Source of the DNA: Atrichornis clamosus
Taxonomy: Eukaryota; Chordata; Aves; Passeriformes; Menuridae
Direction: 5' to 3'
NCBI GenBank assembly: GCA_013400975.1
Contig: WBMZ01005338.1
Coordinates: forward strand, 229,568-293,567
Length of the DNA: 64,000 nucleotides
Shown here piece after piece: positions 12,601 to 24,829 of this stretch (position 1 is its first letter; each line of letters starts with the position of its first letter). The notes below the pieces were generated by a model that was given only the letters and a program-made list of their open reading frames with translations, was not told where the DNA came from and did not search any database. The position numbers and the translations under genes were made by a program.

Positions 12601-15600
12601 GCCATAGCAAATTAGATGAAGTTAAACTTGCCTATATGGAGAACATTCAGTCTGGTAGAAAACTTGCTGGAAGTTTTCTTTAACTTTTTATGTAGAAAAA
12701 AAATCACAGACAAAGCACAAAAAGTTTTATCAGGAGAATACCAGAATTTTGTGCAAGTGCAGAAAAATACAATAGAACCATCCTCCTTAGTTTTACTGCA
12801 CTCACCTTTCTTAAGAAATGTAAAACTGAAGTTACCCTCTTGAGAAGTAGTAATGCCCAAAGGACTAAAACAATCCTACCTGAATTAATAATTCATCAGG
12901 GATTATTCACCCATTTTTAAAAGCAAGGATCTGTTCTGGATAAGCATAGACATTTTTATATTTATTCTTCACATTTTCAAGAAAGTTACTATTCAGGGTA
13001 CTTCAGTTGTGACTAACAAATGGGAAAATTAAAACAGAATGATAGTGTGCTCTATAAACACATGAATCACAGTCATAGTCAGCCCAGAGTTCTCAAGACT
13101 TGACAAATCCTAATGTCCTTTCAATGAGACTTAGAGTTGTTTGTGTAATTTACAGAGTTCTGATTTGCTCATAGCTGATAGCAAAAATTAACTGGAAAAA
13201 AAGAAAGCAAATACTTAAGAGCTACATTTATGGTGAAATCAGGTAGAATTTTTAAGCATTTATTTGCATGATATTAGGATATGTTACGATATTGCTAATT
13301 TTGAAGAATTTCTCTGCTCTGTGTTATGCACATCTCTTGCTTTGTAGCCAAATCTACAGAAATATCTGACAGTACTTCAATCACACATCATCATTTTCAG
13401 GACATAAAAGAACCACAGTTTCACCTTTTGTTCAAATTCTAATGAGAATTACACTATACTCAGGAGATGGAAGGCTAAGAATTCCCACATCCCTTGGGCA
13501 AAATGCAGGTCTTAATAATAAGATTGTCTTGCACTCCCAGAGCATTTGAAAGTCTATGCAAAATGGAGCACCTATTAAAATTTCTACTGTATTTCAACTG
13601 CAAGAGAGTGCAGACATCAAACATTTTCTGTTCTCAACTCTTGCAGAAGCCCCTATTCTAGGAACCCAGCTTCTTGGAAGTGTAGAGGCCCACAAACTTT
13701 TAAATATGGATACTCCAACTCCCCTGCTAGCTCCTTTTTCTCTTTCTAAATGTAATTCGTTGTGACAGAGACAAGCTGAATTTTCACCTAGTATCTTACA
13801 GGAAACCTGAGACATAAGAAGAAGGTAAGCCATCAAGGCCTCATGACCCCTGTGGTTTTGTAACTTGAAAAAAATAGAAGGAAATGAAGAAAACCACAAA
13901 TATCTCCACCTCCAAAAAAAAAAACCAACCACTCATCTCAGAATTTCAGAAAAGCTCTATTTTTAATATGATAAAAATATGTGTAGAAGTACATATCTAT
14001 GTATTCACAGTATTTGCCCTTTTTGACAGGAAATATTTTTAAAATATTTGGGTCTAATTTTCTTTAAAAAAAAATCTAAGGTTTACTATTATGAATGACA
14101 TTTCTTCTCTGAAGTAAGAATCAAAACTTTGTAATATTTTCTGTATTTCTCAAACTTAGAAGTCTGCCTCCCTTATGAGAAGCTATATTTGTCTGTTACT
14201 GTCTTATTCAATTGATTAACCTTTTGTGCATATCCAGTTGTATCAGGTTTTTTTATTTTTAATTAAAAAAAAATCTTCTCCTATTAGTAAACACTGACAG
14301 CAGAGTTAAGTTGGTTAATACTCCTTTTTTCAAAACATCAGCACATTTCCTAAGTTCAGTGTAAAAAGGCTCAGGACAATATGTGATAGGCAATGGGGAA
14401 ATGAGTTTTCCTAGGAAACAGAGGAAACTAATGAGATCCTAGTTATACTGGCAAGGATAAATCATAGAGATTGTTTAAATAATTGTTAGTTTTAAACCTA
14501 AAATATTTGACAAAAAAAGCTTACAGACAAAGTAAACAGCATCCTTGAAGTCCATTTCTAATTGATTTTCAGAATTCACGAAAGGTAGTAAAGCAGTGCT
14601 ACGAATTACTTATCCCAGATCTACATGAGCAACTGAATTTGAGGGTGAAAGGTAAAATCAAAAAACTAGTTAGCTTCACCTGTGCCACAATTTCAATGAA
14701 CTCTTAGAAAATGTGCACAATAGCAGCCTGCAGAAAGCTTTTCTTGGCATATTGTACTTCTCTATTGTAAACTGAAGAGCCTACAGGGTGTTAATAAATA
14801 GAGTACAATAGTATATCTTGCTTTTAATAAGATGTTTGTTCTGAAAGCACATTAAAGCCTCATTCAAAATGAAGGTGATAATGCATATGTATGGTGGCTT
14901 AATAATAGAAATCACACCTTTCTTTTCTTCTTACCCAGCTTCTTCCCTCTACCTCTTTTACAGAAGCTGCACATTTTTAAAATGAGTTGTCTGGTCAATA
15001 AGCAAAAAGTGTATTAGATGTCTTTAACATATTTGATTTTTTCAGATAAAATGGAATGCTTGAAAGCCCTCAAGAGTGATTGAAGGTGTTTCTTTGCTTT
15101 ACTCTAAAAGCTATTTTGGCACATTTCCAAGCAGAGAAGCACTTCACTGCACAGATGAGATCCTTGCAATGATTTATATTATAACATTGCACTCCTATAC
15201 TGAATGTAAGCGTATTAAGAGAGAGCAAATAACCAATATCTAAAGACCAAAAGCTAGCTCCTCTATAGCTACACATTTAAAATCCCTGTTTATTATAATC
15301 TTAATTCTGACTACCATTGTTGTCTTCTCTACCAACTTCCTAATTGGTTTAACATTCCTAAAGTGTGAAAAAAAAATAATCAAGGAATACAAGTATGATT
15401 AATCACACTAACACTCATACTGGTGTAATTCTTGTACAGGATCATATTTGATATATAATGGAACAAATGCATGGAAGAGCTCTCCTAGGGCAGCCCATAT
15501 TTTAGAGGAAATCAATGATTTTTAGACTGAAAGACACACCTGAGAGAGTCTAGGAAGTTATAAAACTCCAGGCAAGGTAGCAAGTAGCAGTACTCTTAAA

Positions 15601-17739
15601 AAGATTTCTAATGACCTGTATATTTTTTTTATTGTCTTTAAGATGTTTTTGTTATATCCAAGTAGTTTCTGCTAGATCTTTGTAAACCAGAAGGCACACT
15701 GAGACTTTTTGAAATAAGAATCCAAACATTAGGTGCAGGATGCTGGTGACAGGCAAGTAAACAGTGGGATCTTGTTCCCAGGAGGAAATGCCAGAAAAAT
15801 TCTGCACAGGCTTCAGCATGGGCTTGTTAACAGTGGATTTTTACATTAAGATAAAACTCTCCAACTAATGATGGAGATTCTGGGAAATTGAGGTGAGTGT
15901 GTTTCAAAGGCTGTAATTACTTTATCTCCTGTCTCACTTTGACAAACACTATTGAAAACTCTGCAGAAATGCTCGTTCCTGCAATACTCACCCTGAACTT
16001 CCATGATTCAAAAAGTGATTTGATAAACATCAAATAAACATCAGAACAACCCTTAAACCCATCCAATTTCAGTAAATATGATTTATCCTTATTTCCTTCA
16101 CACCTCATCTTCCTACTACTCCCAGTGCACACACACAAAGCTTCATCCCCTGATTAGAAAGATGTCCAAGTGCAATTGCTGGCAGAAAAAATATTATTTC
16201 ATTCCTTTCAGTGAGATAGGGCACATTTAATTTAAATTATATACAAATGAAAGCTATAGGTCACAGAAGAGAAGGTGGCATACAGCCCTTCAGAGAATAA
16301 AATATTATCCTCCCTAAAACCTTGACCATCTGTCCATTTAAATCTGACAATTTAAATCAATCATTTGGCATGTTTTTTTTCCAAGTCACAGAGGCTTTAG
16401 AAATGTGAGGCATTATCCAAAATTAATCAAATCAATGGAAGATTTATTTCACTGAGTTTTGGATCAGAGGACTGTGTGAAGATACAGACAGCTTTGACAC
16501 TTTGCCTGTGTTTAATGTTATGAAAACTTTCACAAAATTATAAAATATAGATGACTTAATAGGAAAGGATCCTGCGCCTACTTTGTGCCTGTGGAGATCA
16601 GTTCCCTGTACCCCAGGTCTGGTGCCAAATCTCAACAGAATAATCTCTCACTGATACTCTTTGCACAAAAGGGGACTATCAGAGGCACAAGCTATGAGAG
16701 AGCTGTATCCTCTCTCAGATGAGCTAAGGAAAAAAGGATTCTAGTTTGTTTTCCTCACTGTTTTTCCCTGTTTCAAAAGACAAAATATGTTTAGTGAACC
16801 GCCTCCTTATAATGAAACAGTTCCAAATCTGAAAGTTTGGTGGTTTGTTTGTTTTTCAGCTGAGGCTTTCAAGATACAATGTTTTAGCACTGTTGTAACA
16901 TCCACAACAAATTACAGACAGTCCTAAAAATCTTCAAACTGCAAGATACCACAGAGATGCCTACTACTGCTCTGCTCTCACAGGTCACTACTTGGATAAA
17001 CTCTTGTGATAGGAGACTTGTTTTACCTTAGTTATCTTTTCATTTTCCATTTCTTTGCTGAGAAACTTTTCACTACAGTTTTATGCAGCCAACATTTCTA
17101 CTAGAAGAAAACCAAAATCATACTTGCAAAGTAATATTCCCGTGAGCTTTAGTCATTACTTTCAAGTCCACTTGGTATAGGAACACTAGCCCACATATTA
17201 TCATCAGAGCAAGTGCTGTCTCAAAATTACCAAGACACAGAAAAACATCATTTACACAGAAGAATATAAAATGACACTACAGGTTAGAAGATAAGGCATA
17301 TTGAAAGGATTTTTCTTGTGGTATTTTAATGTGATAATTAATTCTTAAAAGTCTGAGTTTCACTCTCCATATACACAAGTGGATGTTAATAGGCCATCCA
17401 CGCAGACTCCCCTTTTAAAATACCAATGAGATATCCCTTATGTTTATACATATGTAACTACAATTAATACAGCAACCCAACTGGAAACAAAATTGCTTTA
17501 GTTAACCAACCATTGCAAGGCAATCAAATGTGGTATCAAATGTAATTGTAGAAGATTCAATTGGGGAATAACAGCAATTACTTCATACAGAATTCTCTCT
17601 TCCTTCTTCCAGTTTGTGTACAATTTTTTCCTGAGTCCCTATGCCAGAAAAATAATTGGACCATCACAACTGTCAAAAGCACCCCCCTTTCAATCTGTAG
17701 TGTACAAGAAATTTCAAACTGACAAGGCTGTTTCATTTA
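9621..17739. other. Long AT-rich noncoding stretch, no gene seen
   Basis: Eight kilobases without a convincing exon, RNA gene or recognisable mobile element. It includes an AT/CA-rich tract near 11014-11056 and A-tract/C-run junctions near 12411 and 13913. The longest open frames (114 codons plus at 10473-10817; 112 codons minus at 13594-13932) show no domain signature and low-complexity composition. Confidence 0.55.
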
Positions 17740-17960
17740 GATATATTGGTTTGTACCTCAATTTGTAACTGTTTTAATCTAAAAACATTCAAGCAGGCTT
17801 AATTCCTCCAGCTGTACACACAGCTGGGGAATTGGGCAATACCAATGGAGTAGGAAACAGAGAACGGGGTTTCTTTATTTGCATGAAGCCAAGCATTTTG
17901 ATTTGCTTTCATAAACTTCACAGCTATTCTCTGAAGACCCAGTAGTTTTCTAACAGTTAA
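17740..17960. promoter_or_regulatory. Candidate conserved noncoding element
   Basis: This block looks less decayed than its surroundings. It contains a perfect 8-bp inverted repeat around two CAGCTG E-boxes (17808-17815 and 17820-17827, spacer of 4), an ATTTGCAT octamer-type motif near 17877-17884 and several homeodomain-type TAAT/ATTA cores. Birds carry many conserved enhancers with this kind of content. Conservation itself cannot be seen from a single sequence, so this is inference. Confidence 0.2.
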
Positions 17961-18518
17961 GTATTATTTTAGGGCCATAGATGTAAACTGCAGTTCATCT
18001 ATTTTAACTAAGTTTGCATTTAATCAGGAAACAACACATCACAATCCAATATTATTTTTTTCCTTTTTTTACTCAGGAGACATTTGGTATTCTTAATCAT
18101 TATTCTTAATTAATATTACTTTGACTAATTTTGCACCTTTAGTAAATTAATTAATGATTGCCAAAATTATTTTGATATTTAATCATCAGTGAAAAATACC
18201 AATCTGTTATGATCTTTATTTCTGTCACTCACCTAAAAACTAATGGTAAATATATAAGATTCATGCTCTTAACTCATTTTAGATTTTCATTTTTCGTCTT
18301 GAGACATTCCAGATACACCTGACAAGAGTTCATTTATTAACAAAAATAATATATATAGGTCCAGTGTGAATCTGTTTATTTAGAAAGCTATGCAAGCTGA
18401 TGGAAGGAAAGGAATATGAAAATACTTTAGCTGACACCAGATATTCACTGTTCAGTAATTTGCTGGATTACAGCTTCCAAGCCTCAAACTAACTTCAATC
18501 TGAAATTCTTGGTGTGTC

Positions 18519-18592
18519 TGTGCAGGGCCAGGAGTTGAACTAGATGATCCTGATGGTTCCTTTAAACTCAGCATAGTCTATGATTCTATGAA
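18519..18592 (+). mobile_element. CR1 LINE 3' end fragment (upstream copy)
   Basis: The segment matches the last part of the CR1 3' untranslated region: the 'ggagttgaactagatgatcc' type core, a diverged 'ttccttt' stretch, and the terminal ATTCTATGAA. CR1 is the dominant avian LINE, and most copies are strongly 5'-truncated because reverse transcription starts at the 3' end. Only about 74 bp is left. It is followed at once by a second CR1 copy in the same orientation. Confidence 0.85.
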
Positions 18593-18830
18593 ACTGAAAG
18601 AAATCAGGTTTAGACTAGGTATTAGGAAGAAATTCTTTCCTGTGAAGGTGGTGAGGCACTGACACAGGTTTCTCAGAGAAACTGTAGATGTCCCATCCCT
18701 TGAAGTGTTCAAGGCCACATTGGATGTGCAACTTGGTCTAGTGGAAGGTGTCCCTGATCATGGCAGAGGGGTCAGAACAAGATGAGCTTTAAGGTGCCTT
18801 CCAATCCAAACCATTCTGTGATTCTGTGAT
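18593..18830 (+). mobile_element. CR1 LINE 3' end fragment (downstream copy)
   Basis: About 240 bp of CR1 3' sequence in the same order as the family consensus: the 'aggaagaaattcttt' block, the 'ggtgaggcactg' block, the 'tggaaggtgtccctg' block, and the terminal ATTCTGTGATTCTGTGAT repeat at about 18813-18830. It is 5'-truncated and shows point changes but no large internal gap. It abuts the tail of another CR1 copy. Confidence 0.95.
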
Positions 18831-20577
18831 TTATCAAAACCCCAAAATTTAAGTTTTTCATTTTGTTTTTCATTGTTTGGTCTTCTTGAAGGAGTTGGGA
18901 TTCAATATACTATAGTACTAAAAATATTGGAAGAAATTATACTCTCATTCAATTAGAAATAGTAAAAGGGATTTTAATAGATGTGGATTTGTATGTCTGT
19001 CAATAGTTTAGTCTCTTGTTTTTCTAAAGAACAAGCAAATTTTCTCCTTTAGACTATTTGGATAGTCTTTACATTAAATCATTAGTTGAAATAACAAATA
19101 TGAGTCTGTGGGAGCAAATCTGGATCTTCAAAGGTTTTTTTTTTTTCCCTGTACTAGCTTGTTTCAAAAGATCGTATCTGAGGATGCTGTCTTTTTATTA
19201 CACTGTGACATTAACCTGAAAATAAATTATTTAATGCTTCCATGTTTCTTTTGCTGTGAACTGTGCAATAAACACTCATATTTAGAATAAGGTATTAGAA
19301 CAGGCACCCTGGCAGTCTTTTGACTGACACATCCCTTGTAGCTCTGTACAGACCCTGGTCTCACAGTCAGCCTTCTTCGCCCTTCCTCTTTTGCATATGT
19401 TCCACTCAAGTCAACCCATACATACTTCCCCAGAAGGAATGGTTGTGATATTCTCTCCTTAAAACTCCATAGGCTATTATCTGGCTGCAGTCGGATTGTC
19501 AAGGACATTGCTGATCACAAGCTCATTAGGAGCAGAAATAGCTTGTCCCACGAGTTTCTTTCTACAGTGACTCATGTGCAATGCTGCTGGAAGGGCTTTC
19601 ATCACCCAAAACCAAGTCCTGGATGAGAAAAGAATCTCATGCAGCATGATGTAGACCATTCATAATGCTATCAGAAGTACTTTAAGAACCATCAGCTACA
19701 GCAAGTTTTACGGTCTATCTTCTATTTTCCATCACAGCCATTAAGAGAATGAATCTTCCAGTGAAAATTAAGTTTATCAGAAAGATCTGTGTGCAAACTA
19801 ATTTGAGCAGGCATTTTATAAAAAGTAGGCCAGAAGAGAAGAAAGATTACTTCTGGCAAAAATGGAACAAATTAAATTATAAGAGGCTTAATACATTTAT
19901 TTTAAATTTAATTGCATAGCCTAATGTCAAGGTTATTATATGGTGCACACTGTTCTGATCCAAATTCAAAACAGTAAAGCACAACCTCAGTTTGCAGTTA
20001 CTTTATTATAAATCCAACCACATTTTTTTTTCAATACTGACCATAGTCTTTGCCTGAGCCACAACATTAAAGTAAAACCACATTTCAAAATTATTTGGAG
20101 ATCTGTCCTTGGAAATGATTTCTGACAAAACCTGAAGCCTCTTTGGTATGACTGACTACTAATTTAAGTAAAGGGTAAAAAGAAAACCAAAAATTGAGCT
20201 TGTGTTGTTGACATGATGGCAGAATGCACCGCGGAGGGAAAGTGATTAGAAAGAGACTCTGACTGTATTCACACAGTTCTGCACTGAGTCCATCAAGCCT
20301 GCAGGTGTTGTTTCCTGTTCACAAGAGAGACAGGTTATAAGAAAAGGTCACTGCATCATTCTTGTTACAGCATCTCCAGGAATATGCATTCTGTGTTTCA
20401 CTGTGTAGTAGCAGCTGTGCTTGTGCAGAGAGCACACTTTAAAGATTCAGGCTGTGTCCAGACTGTACTCCTAAAGCCAGTCACTCCTACCTGAATTATA
20501 CAGCCTGACTTTAGGGGGCTTTTTGTCTGCTTTCAGATCTCCAAGTGCCTGAGTAACACTGGATAAAAATGATCATT
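18831..20577. other. AT-rich noncoding stretch, no gene seen
   Basis: No gene or repeat family was recognised. A 93-codon minus-strand frame (19227-19508) and a 60-codon one (19477-19659) lie in slightly more GC-rich sequence, but lack splice context or motifs I can identify. Confidence 0.55.
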
Positions 20578-21140
20578 TGTGCTGGTTTTGGCTGGGTTAG
20601 AATTAATTTTCTTCATAGTAGCTAGCATGACCTATATTTGGGATTTTTGCTGGAAACAGTGTTGGTAATTCTGGGATGTTTTTGTTATTGCTGAGCAGTG
20701 CTTTCGAACAGCCAAGGCCTTTTCTACATCTCACACTGCCCCATTAGTGAGGAGGCTGGGGGTGCACAGCTGACCCCAATGGACCCAAGGATACTCCATA
20801 CCATATGGTGTCATGCTCAGCTTATAATGCTGAGAGAAGAAGGAAAGGGGCGGATTTTTGGAGTGATGGTGTTTGTCTTCACAAGTCATCATTAAGGGCA
20901 CAGGAGCCCTGCTTTCCTGGGGATGGATGAACACCTGCCTGCCCGTGGGAAGTGGTGAAGGAATTCCTTGTTTTGCTTTGCTTCTGCACACAGATTTTGC
21001 TTTACTTATTAAACTGTCTTTATCTCAACCTATGAGGTGTCTCAGTTTTACTCTTGGAATTCTCTCCCCCTTCCCGACGCGTTGGGAGTGAGCAAGAGGC
21101 TATGTGGTGCTTATTTGTCAGCTGGGGTTAAACTATGACA
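20578..21140 (+). mobile_element. Solo LTR of an avian endogenous retrovirus
   Basis: A roughly 560-bp element begins TGTGCTGG and ends ATGACA, so it has the TG...CA ends of retroviral LTRs. The internal order matches a bird LTR type I recognise: a 5' part with 'ttttggctggg', a central 'ccataccatat' block, a decayed TATA region near 20821-20826, a 'cctggggatgg' block, an ATTAAA poly(A) signal at 21008-21013, and a 3' end with 'gctggggttaaac'. No gag, pol or env sequence lies on either side, so it is probably a solo LTR left by recombination between two LTRs. Flanks share only an imperfect ATCATT/ATCACT (20572-20577 and 21143-21148), which may be a decayed target duplication. The 60-90 codon open frames inside are incidental. 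Confidence 0.88.
21008..21013 (+). promoter_or_regulatory. Poly(A) signal of the LTR
   Basis: ATTAAA, a common variant of AATAAA, sits at the expected place near the R/U5 boundary of the solo LTR and is followed by T-rich sequence. Confidence 0.5.
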
Positions 21141-21424
21141 ACATCACTAGAAAACCATTGTGCATTTAACTGTGCCACTATGATTCTAGTGGGTGTGCAA
21201 ACACAGTCCAGGTTTGTAGCAGCACCATGTAGAAACACCATCTGTTTTTATTTCTAAAGAAATAAGTAATAAAGGCATAACAAATAACTTTGACACTTAG
21301 CATGGAACTATAGCCTAAACTTAGGAGGCTTATAGTCATGCAGCAAAATATTAATTTGGCTTGATTGGTAATAAAAAAATAAATACTGTACATTTTAGAA
21401 TCACGTCACTTGTTTTCCAGAATT

Positions 21425-21446
21425 AAAAAAAAAAAAAAAAAAAAAA
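21425..21446 (+). repeat. Poly(A) tract of 22 bases
   Basis: The longest pure homopolymer in the window. There is no recognisable retrocopy immediately upstream, so it is called a simple repeat rather than the tail of a retroposed transcript. Confidence 0.9.
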
Positions 21447-21989
21447 GTCTGACCAGGTTAGGTTGTCTTTCAGTAGTACTAGATTATTGAAGAGAAGAGA
21501 TGTAGTTATTAAAGTATGGAAAGGGATTCTAAAAAATAGTCTATGACTCTCAAGCCATGTAGATAAACAAATTATTCTGTATTATTTCCCACTTTTTTTC
21601 CCCCCTTCACATAAGCAAAAGACAACTCACAAAAATCTTTTTTATGATTCTGTTTCAATGTTTGGAATAAGCACACTTTTAACTGATAGCAACCATCATT
21701 CAGATGTCTTCCCTGTAATCATTCCTTGTCTGTCAAAACAAACAGATGTCTTGTGTACAACTCAGAGCTACATCCCTGGGTCTGCGAAGCTGCCTATGGG
21801 CTTCAGAAGGGAAAAGTTCACTTTATTCTCTAGAGTCCTGACTGAGACTCTGTTTACTGAACTAAATAAAATGCCCATTCATAGTGAATGACTCCTGCAG
21901 TGGATATATAAACATATTTGTAAGAATATAGTTAACATTTCAAAGAGCAATAATTCAAGAAGGTTAAAAGGAGAAAAACTGAAACTTAC

Positions 21990-22049
21990 CCCAAACTCAT
22001 CCCTCCACTGATGTGATGCTTGGTACTTCTCTGCTTCTTTAGCAAGGCG
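21990..22049 (-). CDS. Candidate internal coding exon of an unidentified gene
   Basis: Read on the minus strand, a pyrimidine-rich tract ending TTGGTTTTCAG (22050-22060) leads into a 60-nt segment that ends in GGG and is followed by GTAAGTTTC (21981-21989). Both splice sites are close to consensus. Sixty nucleotides is exactly 20 codons. In frame 0 the segment is open and encodes a charged, helix-prone peptide beginning RLAKEAEKY and ending WRDEFG, rich in codons starting with G, as real exons tend to be. A second frame is also open; the third has an early stop. The segment is richer in GC than its flanks. Introns of more than 20 kb would lie on both sides, which fits a large gene. I do not recognise the protein, and a chance splice pair cannot be excluded. 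Confidence 0.45.
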
Positions 22050-24829
22050 CTGAAAACCAAAGAGAGAGACGACATAAATTTTAATCTTTACTGATTCTTC
22101 ACATAACAGAGTCTTCCTCTTTTACTTTTTTCATATACATGTTTTCTCTATGTAAATTTTATATACCTATGCTTTTTTACACTTGAAAATTATGTATATT
22201 TGAGCAAAGGTGAACCATCTCTTTTAAAAAATGCTATTTTCTGTATTAATTGGTGTTTAAGTACTGTAATCATGCATTAGACAACTAACCCTCATTCCAA
22301 TATAATTTAAGAAGTTCTAGTTAAGTTCAAAATCCATCAATATCCTGCTGAAAATACCTTCTCCTTACACATACCACCCTGTTTTATGTGTATTAAATTA
22401 ATCTACCATCCAACGACAAGTATTTATTAGAATCTTAAAGCCCTGTGTTACTGACATTTATTTCTCCATTATATCATTTAACTTCAATTATAGAAACTAC
22501 TGACAGCCCTGTGATTATTAGGGATCCATACATTCAGTAATTTGGGTTATCTGGAGTCCAATATCATGGACTGAATTAGCAGCTGGAGAGTAACAGGCAT
22601 GTTCCTAAAGGGCATTTTTCCAATATTTATTAATTTGAATAAAATCCAATCTTTCCACTTAGCCCTAGAGAAAGCAAAGCACAGTATACAGGAATGGTCA
22701 CATGATGCTCCTTCAAATCAATCCCTTGTACAGACACATCCGTTGGGGTTGGATGACGTGTTCTTTCTCATACAAAATTTGAAGTCTTTGAAAGAAACTG
22801 TTTGGACACATTTATGGGACGTTCACTACAATTTTGCATATAGAAGTTGCCAAGGCAATGCGTGTTCTCCAGCTGAGCAGCACGCGGATCCCCCATCCCT
22901 GGAGGCAAGCACTCATCCCCAGAGCAAGCCAGCTCACTCTGAAGAAGCAGCTACCTCATGTGAATGTAGTTCATGTGGACTCAGCCATGTCCTAATAGTT
23001 GAGTGACTTACTTTTAGAAATAAATTATTTTATAGCACAATAAAAATTTTAGCATCTGTTTTTAGGGAGTCATGGTCCCTTTCTAACAGACATAGCCTGT
23101 GATATCCACCACATAAGTAGGGATGCAAATGCTTTACTGTGTAACAATATGTGCACAGTAAGTCTGATGATCCTTTTAATATTCAGACCAGTTCCTACAC
23201 AACATGAACTGGTGGTCTAAGCCACATTTTCAGTTGAGTCACACTGTCAATTCTTGCTAACAACCAAAAGCAATATGACCGGAAGCCCATGTAAGCTGGA
23301 ACTGCAGAGATGATGCTGTCAGAACCTCACCTCAGAGCCGTCCCAGACTGCAATCACTGTGTTACCTGATCCCCTGAGAGCAATCCCTCTCCCCACTCCA
23401 ACACCTACTAGGATGATACATTTCACAAATCAAAACTTAGGGTCTTTTCCTTATTCTTAGGTTTGCATTCATTCTATGAAAACAGAAAAAAACCCTCAAC
23501 AAACCTGTGTGCTCTACTGTCACAAAATGTGTCCCCACTCAAATGTTTTATTGTCAATTCAAGTGATTCTTAGCTAACAGAAAGCTACCAGCATCCTACA
23601 GACATTGCCCACTGGAGGAATCTCCACAGTAACCAAGGACCACATTAAGGAAAGAAAAACTATTATATAATTTCATGCATTACACTGGGAAAAAGCACAG
23701 TCCAACTTTGTCTTGACTGAACTGGACAAGAATCTACAATATTTTCATTTTTATGGTAATATACTAGAACAACTCTTTCAATTTAATTTATTAACTCAAT
23801 CTAGCCAGTTCCACATCTAAGTCTGGATATCCTCTGATAAATTCAAGCTTATTGGGACATGTTTCACTGGACTATAGCAAGGCAAGATATAACACTTACT
23901 ACATCTGCAAATAGCTGCAGTTAACACTGCCCTCAGATCTCCTTCACACTCTGCTCTGTTGCCTTAAGGTACTGAGAGAACCACAAAAGCCAGAAGTACC
24001 CAAATGTAGGAACTGAGAGATGGATTATGGAGAGAAATATACACTGATGATTAATATTACTAGGTATTTTTCATGGAAAGAACAGCAGCCATGCTTGAAA
24101 TTCCTCAGCTCCATTGGTAGATTCCTCAGTTAATCTGCACTATAAGTGAAAATGCTTAAAGCAAATTAAAAAAAATATTGGTTTGGGTTGTTTTCTTTTG
24201 TCTCTAGTGCAGAAAAAAAAGAATATCCCTCACAAAAGAGATATTGTATCCTTATTCTCCTGAAGAATTTTTCAGTCAGGTTTAGAACCCAACCTAACTG
24301 CCCAAGCAATCTACTAAAATAACCCTGCACACAATATCTACAGCCCTTTATACCTTAAAATGGTCTCCAAAATGAGAAGCTGTCATTCGGGGTGTGTGTA
24401 CAGAGCTCAGTTAAGGACAATCAAGGTCATACAAAAGTCTAAGCAACCTGTTTAGAAACAGCAATAAACAATGAGAAAACAGCTGTTCCTTGACTCCTAG
24501 AACCCCAAACTCAACACCATAACTGGAAGTACACATGACCATAAGCCAGGCCTATGCACACAGACTCCAGCAACTGGCTGTGGCATCTTTTTGATTTCTT
24601 CATCATTGTTTAGCACAAGAATTTCTGCATTTTGCTCTACTGTCTAAATATCAATATTTTGTTGTTGTTGTTCCAGTTATTAGACTATTTTTTTGAAATG
24701 TTATCTGCTATTTATCCAATAGTTTAGCTGGAATGTGTATTTAGAATGTACTTCCTAGCGCCCTATGTCAGCACTCCTGGGTCAAAAATAAACAGACAGT
24801 TAAGCAAACTCAAGCTACCTGTGCCCTTT
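22050..24829. other. AT-rich noncoding stretch, probably intron
   Basis: No repeat family recognised. The longest open frame in the window, 135 codons at 22599-23006 on the plus strand, lies here, but its composition drifts from AT-rich to GC-rich without domain, signal peptide or splice support. An A-tract/C-run junction is at 23486-23506 and a short (GTT)n tract at 24658-24672. Confidence 0.55.

Noticed and set aside
12790..12870. Minus-strand donor AAG/GTGAGT with possible TTGTTTTAG acceptor
   Set aside because: One frame is open, but the acceptor is weak and the peptide uninformative; such pairs are expected by chance in this much AT-rich DNA.
21425..21446. Poly(A) tract as tail of a processed pseudogene
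   Set aside because: The sequence upstream has no open frame or transcript-like content and no flanking duplication was found.
22599..23006. 135-codon plus-strand open frame
   Set aside because: No domain, signal peptide or splice context; composition changes along its length. Chance remains the best explanation.
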